Part shown: in pieces, positions 60,021 to 64,000 of the stretch
Layout of the letters: each line of letters begins with the position of its first letter
Numbering within the stretch: position 1 is the first letter of the stretch
Origin: Roseovarius gaetbuli
GTDB taxonomy: Bacteria; Pseudomonadota; Alphaproteobacteria; Rhodobacterales; Rhodobacteraceae
Length of the DNA: 64,000 nt
Assembly (NCBI RefSeq): GCF_900172365.1
Contig: NZ_FWFJ01000004.1
Location: 62,001-126,000, forward strand
Direction: 5' to 3'
Translations under genes and position numbers: made by a program
Notes under the pieces: generated by a model
Databases searched by the model: none
What the model saw: the letters and a program-made list of their open reading frames with translations, nothing else
What the model was told of the DNA's origin: nothing

Positions 60021-61507
60021 CCGGCTTCGCGGGCCTTGTTGAGGGTGCCGCGGCTAATGGCGACGACGGTGATCACGGTGAGCGCCCAGAAGAACCATGT
60101 GATCGGGCCGCGCAGCAGGATCTCGGGGCTGCCGCCGGACATTAGCATGGCCTGACGGAAATTGTCTTCGAGCAGCGGGCCGAGGATGAAGGCGATCAGG
60201 AAGGGCGCGGCGGGGATGTGATAGCGGCTCATGACAAAGCCGACCCAGCCCATGACGAACATCACGCCCACATCGAAGATGTTGTTGTTCACGGCAAAAA
60301 CCCCGTAGATGCAGAGCACCAGCACGCAGGGCATCAGGATACGCTTGGGGATGTCGGCCACCGGGCGAAAGCCGCGAATGGCCAGTGATCCGACGATCAA
60401 AAGCAAGCCAGAGCTGAAGATCAGCCCGATGAACAGGCCATAGATGATATCGACGTTCATGACGAACATCATCGGACCCGGTTGCAACCCGTGCACCATG
60501 AAAGCGCCGATGATGATGGCGGTGATCACATCGCCCGGCACGCCAAGCGCCAGCAGCGGGATCAGGGTGGCGCCGGCCACGCCGTTGTTGCCCGCCTCGG
60601 AGGCAGCGACGCCTTCGATCTCGCCCTTGCCGAAGTTGGCCTTGTTGGGCGATTTGCGCCGCGCCTCGGAATAGGACAGGAACGCCGCCGGGGCCGCGCC
60701 GATGCCTGGGATAGAGCCGAGAAAGACGCCGATGAAGCTGCCGCGTACGATAGAGCGGAAACAGCGTTTGTAATCGGCGAAGGTCACCCATTTGTTGCCC
60801 AGAGATTGCACCTTGCCGATATGGCCAGTGGGGTGCCAGACCATGTTGATCACCTCGGGGATGGCGAACAACCCGATCAGCACGGCGATGAAATTGAGCC
60901 CGCCCATCAGGCTTGGGTCGCCAAAGGTAAAGCGGTTGGTGCCATAGACCAGATCAAGCCCGATTGTCGCCAGCAACAGCCCCAGAAGCGCCGAGAGCGC
61001 GCCGCGCAGAAGGCTATCGCCCGAGACGCCCGCAATGATGGTCAGCGAGAACAGCATCAGGGCGAAAAACTCGGGCGGGCCAAAGTTGAGCGCGAAGGAC
61101 GCCAGCCAGCCCGCGAAGAGGATCAGCGACAGGTTCGAGATGAGATCGGCCGTGCAAGAGGCCCAAAGCGCCATGCCAAGGGCGCGCCCCGCCTCGCCGC
61201 GTTCGGCCATCGGGTGACCATCAAGGATGGTCGCGGACGAGGCCGGCGTGCCCGGTGTCTTGATCAGGATCGCCGGGATGGAGCCGCCGAAAATGCCACC
61301 CTTGTAGACGCCAAGCAGCAGAAGGATGCCGTTGATCGGCTGCATCGGAAAGGTGAAGGGCAGGGCGAGCGCCACCGCCATGGTCGCCGAAATGCCGGGA
61401 ATGGCCCCGCCGACCACGCCGATGACGATGCCGATGGCCAGCGACAGGAAGGCGTTGAAATTACCGACAAGCGCAAAGCCTGCCATGATGCTATCCAAAA
61501 GGCTCAT
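60017..61507 (-). CDS. tctA: Tripartite tricarboxylate transporter large permease TctA
   Basis: A 496-residue permease with about 11-12 helices. GAIPGISATMAVALALPFTF near residue 35 and the second copy GSIPGIGAAPAAFLSYSEARR near 265 are the TctA core repeats. It forms the sodium-driven channel with TctB. The family imports citrate and other carboxylates. It overlaps tctB by four bases. Confidence 0.93.
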   Translation of the reverse strand: MSLLDSIMAGFALVGNFNAFLSLAIGIVIGVVGGAIPGISATMAVALALPFTFPMQPINGILLLLGVYKGGIFGGSIPAILIKTPGTPASSATILDGHPMAERGEAGRALGMALWASCTADLISNLSLILFAGWLASFALNFGPPEFFALMLFSLTIIAGVSGDSLLRGALSALLGLLLATIGLDLVYGTNRFTFGDPSLMGGLNFIAVLIGLFAIPEVINMVWHPTGHIGKVQSLGNKWVTFADYKRCFRSIVRGSFIGVFLGSIPGIGAAPAAFLSYSEARRKSPNKANFGKGEIEGVAASEAGNNGVAGATLIPLLALGVPGDVITAIIIGAFMVHGLQPGPMMFVMNVDIIYGLFIGLIFSSGLLLIVGSLAIRGFRPVADIPKRILMPCVLVLCIYGVFAVNNNIFDVGVMFVMGWVGFVMSRYHIPAAPFLIAFILGPLLEDNFRQAMLMSGGSPEILLRGPITWFFWALTVITVVAISRGTLNKAREAG

Positions 61508-61995
61508 GGAAGTCTCACGAAATTGCCCTGCGGGATGGCGACGCTGGCGACATGCGCGAAGAAGGCATAAAGCACCAGCGGCACCAGCAAGGCGCAGGTA
61601 AGGGCGATTTTGGGGTGGCGGGTCTTGACCAGAAAGGCGAGCGCCGCAAAGGCCCCCATCGAGGCCCAGACCATGCCGATGCGCGGCATAGCCCAGAAGG
61701 TAACCATCATCAGAACCGCCATCGCCGCGAGTCGCATCATGCCTGCGCGCGGGTCTTCTATGGCCTCGTTGACGGGGGTGTCGTCATCATCCGGGCCACG
61801 CCCGAAGAGGATAAGGCCAAGCCCCACCAGCCCGGTCAGCCCGGCGATGGTATAGGGCCAGAACAGTGGCGAGAGGATGATCTTGCGGACATTGCTGGGC
61901 GAGGACACCCAGTTTGGAATGCCGTAGAGGATCAAGAAAAGGGCGACGAGGCAGGCCCCGATGCCAAGATGCACCTGTATTGTGCGAATGCTCAC
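61504..61995 (-). CDS. tctB: Tripartite tricarboxylate transporter small membrane protein TctB
   Basis: A 163-residue protein with four helices, SPLFWPYTIAGLTGLVGLGLILF near residue 42 being typical of TctB. It supports TctA in the inner membrane. It overlaps tctA and follows tctC after a 79-base gap that contains a hairpin. Confidence 0.85.
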   Translation of the reverse strand: MSIRTIQVHLGIGACLVALFLILYGIPNWVSSPSNVRKIILSPLFWPYTIAGLTGLVGLGLILFGRGPDDDDTPVNEAIEDPRAGMMRLAAMAVLMMVTFWAMPRIGMVWASMGAFAALAFLVKTRHPKIALTCALLVPLVLYAFFAHVASVAIPQGNFVRLP

Positions 61996-62030
61996 TCCGA
62001 TCCTCCCCGATCAGATTGATTTTGTTGGTG

Positions 62031-62056
62031 GCCGGGCGCGTTGTCGGGCGCCCGGC
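62031..62056 (-). terminator. Hairpin between tctC and tctB
   Basis: GCCGGGCGC (62031-62039) and GCGCCCGGC (62048-62056) pair perfectly with an 8-base loop. Without a strong T run it is more likely a 3' stabiliser of the abundant tctC message than a full terminator. Confidence 0.55.
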
Positions 62057-62074
62057 GGTCTGTTCAAAGTGGTA

Positions 62075-63052
62075 TCAGCCTTCGATCCGCATGCCTAGTT
62101 TGTCGACAAGGGCGCGGAAGGTTTCGTATTGCTTTTGAATGAAGGCGTTGGCGTCTTCGGGGCTCATGACGTTGATCACCGAGCCACGCGCCGTCATCTG
62201 ATCGACGAAGGTCTTGTCACCTGCGGCGGCGGCCATCCACTCGCCCCATTTGGCGGCGACATCATCGGGCAGGTCCTTGGGGCCGGCAATGCCTGTCCAG
62301 CCGACAAGCTGGGTCAGGCCGGGTTTGCCGACATCGGCCGAGGTGGGGGCGTCAAAGCCGGGCACCGGTTCGGCGGTGGTGATAAGGATCGGCTTGAGCT
62401 GGCCATTTGCGACAAAGCTCGCCAGGGCCGAGGTGTTGGTGCACAGGAAGGTGGCAGTGCCATTGAGAACCGCCGTTGCCGCCGCGCCGCCGCCTTTTTG
62501 CGGGATATGCGTGGCCTTATCGAGCGGGTTCTCGACGCCGTATTCCGACAGCACATAGACCGCCGCGAGGTGCAGCAGAGAGCCAACGCCAGAGGAGCTA
62601 TAGGTGGTGCCGTCAGATTCGGTCTTGGCGATCAGGTCTTCCATGGAGTTGATGCCGGAATCGGGGCGCACGGCGCAGGCGACGGGGTTGATTTCATAGA
62701 CGGTGACAAAGCGGAAATCATCGAGGCTGTAGGGCAGGGTGGCCTTCATCGCCGGGTTGACGGAATGCGAGCCGACGCGGGCGAACAGCATGGTATAGCC
62801 ATCAGGCTTGGCGTTTTGCACCGCAACAGAGCCGATGGCCCCGCCGGCGCCGGTGATGTTGGACATCACGAGCGGTTTGCCCACGGCCGTGCCCAAAGGC
62901 TCGGCGATGGTGCGGGCGGAAATGTCAGTCGCCCCACCTGCGCCATAGGGAATGACCATGTTGATCGGGCGTTCGGGGTATTCGGCCATGGCGGTTGTCG
63001 CCAAAAGGCCAAGACCAAGGGCGCAGGCCGCGCCCAGCTTTTTGAAAGTCAT
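62075..63052 (-). CDS. tctC: Tripartite tricarboxylate transporter substrate-binding protein TctC
   Basis: A 325-residue periplasmic Bug/TctC protein: signal peptide MTFKKLGAACALGLGLLATTAMA, then YPERPINMVIPYGAGGATDISARTIAEPL, the ligand-carboxylate loop of the family. I used ATG 63052 with GGAGGAG 7 bases upstream, rather than an ATG 15 bases earlier that overlaps this ribosome-binding site. It diverges from the LysR gene at the right edge, which probably controls it. Confidence 0.92.
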   Translation of the reverse strand: MTFKKLGAACALGLGLLATTAMAEYPERPINMVIPYGAGGATDISARTIAEPLGTAVGKPLVMSNITGAGGAIGSVAVQNAKPDGYTMLFARVGSHSVNPAMKATLPYSLDDFRFVTVYEINPVACAVRPDSGINSMEDLIAKTESDGTTYSSSGVGSLLHLAAVYVLSEYGVENPLDKATHIPQKGGGAAATAVLNGTATFLCTNTSALASFVANGQLKPILITTAEPVPGFDAPTSADVGKPGLTQLVGWTGIAGPKDLPDDVAAKWGEWMAAAAGDKTFVDQMTARGSVINVMSPEDANAFIQKQYETFRALVDKLGMRIEG

Positions 63053-63148
63053 AATTTTCTCCTCCACTGTCTTTTTATCCGGCCATTATCAATGGCTCAT
63101 TGCAACGCCGTTGGGTTCAGTAGTATCGTTAAGAGAACCTTAAGATAA

Positions 63149-63158
63149 GCAATATTGC
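63149..63158. promoter_or_regulatory. Palindrome GCAATATTGC in the tctC-lysR divergent gap
   Basis: A perfect 10-bp palindrome flanked by TAA and GTTA, 42-51 bases before the LysR start. LysR-type regulators usually bind such dyads in the gap they share with their target. Confidence 0.4.
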
Positions 63159-63199
63159 GTTACAGCATTTGTTAGATAAACTTACGATAAAGGGGCGTC

Positions 63200-64000
63200 A
63201 TGTCAATCCGGCGGTTGCGAACCCTGATTGCGGTCGAAGAACATAGCACCTTCAGTGCCGCGGCGGATTCGGTGTTCATCACCCATGCCGCCGTGAGCCA
63301 GCAAATGCGCATGCTGGAAGAGGAATGGCAGGTCACGCTGTTTGATCGCAGTCGGCGCACGCCGCAGCTTACCCCGGTGGGGCGCGCGCTTGTGGCCAAG
63401 GCGAAGGAGATCGTGCGCGCCTATGACACCATCGTGCCCTCGGTGATTGGCGATGCGGGGTTTCAGGGCGAAATCCTTTTGGGGGCGGTGCCGATGACGC
63501 TGACCGGGTTGACGCCGCTGGCGGTTCGCCGTCTCAAGGACAGTTACCCGGATTTGCATGTGCGGATCTTTCCGGGCCTGACCACGCAGTTGATCGCGCA
63601 GGTCGATCGCGGTGCGGTGGATGCGGCGATCCTGTCGCGGCACCGGCCCTTGCCGCCGGACATGGAGTATACCGACATCGCGCTTGAGCCGATGCAGCTG
63701 ATCGCGGCGCAGGATATGCCAAGCAATGACCCGCTGGAATTGCTCGCCAACTATCCGTTCATCCGCTTCAGCCGCGATGCGGTGGTTGGTAATCTGATCG
63801 ACGGCTGGCTTCAGGAAAGCGGTATCCGGGTGAATGCCACGATGGAGCTTGAGGGGCTTGAGGCGATTTCAAGCATGGTTCTGGCCGGGCTTGGGGTGTC
63901 GATTGTGCCCGCGCGCTGTGTCCGTGATTTCAATCCGCTGCCGCTCAAGCGCTTGCCCTTGCCCGAGGGGGCGCCGGCGCGGCGGCTGACCCTGGCCTAT
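63200..64000 (+). CDS. LysR family transcriptional regulator, cut by the right edge
   Basis: An open frame of 267 codons runs off the end of the window without a stop. Residues 1-60 form the LysR winged helix (LRTLIAVEEHSTFSAAADSVFITHAAVSQQMRMLEE, LFDRSRRTPQLTPVGRAL), followed by the effector domain (GVSIVPARCV near residue 235). About 30-40 residues are missing. GGGGCG precedes ATG 63200. It diverges from tctCBA. Confidence 0.9.
   Translation, partial: MSIRRLRTLIAVEEHSTFSAAADSVFITHAAVSQQMRMLEEEWQVTLFDRSRRTPQLTPVGRALVAKAKEIVRAYDTIVPSVIGDAGFQGEILLGAVPMTLTGLTPLAVRRLKDSYPDLHVRIFPGLTTQLIAQVDRGAVDAAILSRHRPLPPDMEYTDIALEPMQLIAAQDMPSNDPLELLANYPFIRFSRDAVVGNLIDGWLQESGIRVNATMELEGLEAISSMVLAGLGVSIVPARCVRDFNPLPLKRLPLPEGAPARRLTLAY

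Noticed and set aside
1-64000. CRISPR arrays, tRNA, rRNA, prophage genes
   Set aside because: I found no regularly spaced repeats, tRNA-like clover-leaf genes, rRNA segments or phage structural genes on reading both strands.

Overview
The window looks like part of an extrachromosomal replicon (plasmid or chromid) of a Roseobacter-group alphaproteobacterium (Rhodobacteraceae). The grounds are a complete repABC module, high GC with family-typical codon use, many TRAP, ABC and Tct solute transporters, and a full Paracoccus-type sox locus. A repABC plasmid integrated into a chromosome would look the same. I see no rRNA, tRNA, prophage or CRISPR array.

Layout. 1-1074: a left-truncated membrane/cNMP protein gene broken by an in-frame stop, then a DUF3307 membrane protein. 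1117-5840: LysR regulator, DUF1445 hydro-lyase and a DctPQM TRAP transporter. 5833-12614 (minus): an operon with a BMP-type nucleoside ABC importer, a cytosine-deaminase-like amidohydrolase and a BASS exporter/symporter, with an 18-bp perfect palindrome at its promoter end. 12810-19074: an uncharacterised acyl-CoA gene cluster (hydratase, acyl-CoA dehydrogenase, aldehyde dehydrogenase, SDR, class III CoA-transferase, methyltransferase). 19153-22356: tungstate importer TupBCA facing an HTH/PBP-like regulator.

22532-38649: sulfur oxidation. Two metallo-beta-lactamase-fold proteins, a YedE-type permease, a DUF302 protein, soxFEDCBAZYXWV (minus), soxSR (plus) and three further YeeE/YedE proteins. 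SoxR is an ArsR-family thiol sensor with Cys44 and Cys110. I find two exact and four degenerate copies of ATTC-N8-GAAT in the promoter gaps of these genes, which outlines a likely SoxR regulon. A terminator hairpin lies between soxA and soxB.

38784-48198: an IclR regulator diverging from a peptide-type ABC importer (SBP, two permeases, two ATPases) in one operon with a signal-less gamma-glutamyltransferase and an M20 peptidase; together these suggest uptake and intracellular cleavage of gamma-glutamyl peptides.

48632-53586: the replication region, lower in GC. It has a Fic protein, parS-like palindromes, repC, a counter-transcribed RNA candidate, repB and repA, then inverted repeats, a DnaA box and an AT-rich stretch. 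54318-58433: cysD, cysNC (sulfate activation to PAPS) and a UDP-glucuronate 4-epimerase-like gene. 58550-58842: an internally deleted IS3-family remnant. 59031-64000: a winged-helix DUF1612-like protein behind its own palindrome, a TctABC tripartite tricarboxylate transporter, and a divergent LysR gene cut by the right edge.
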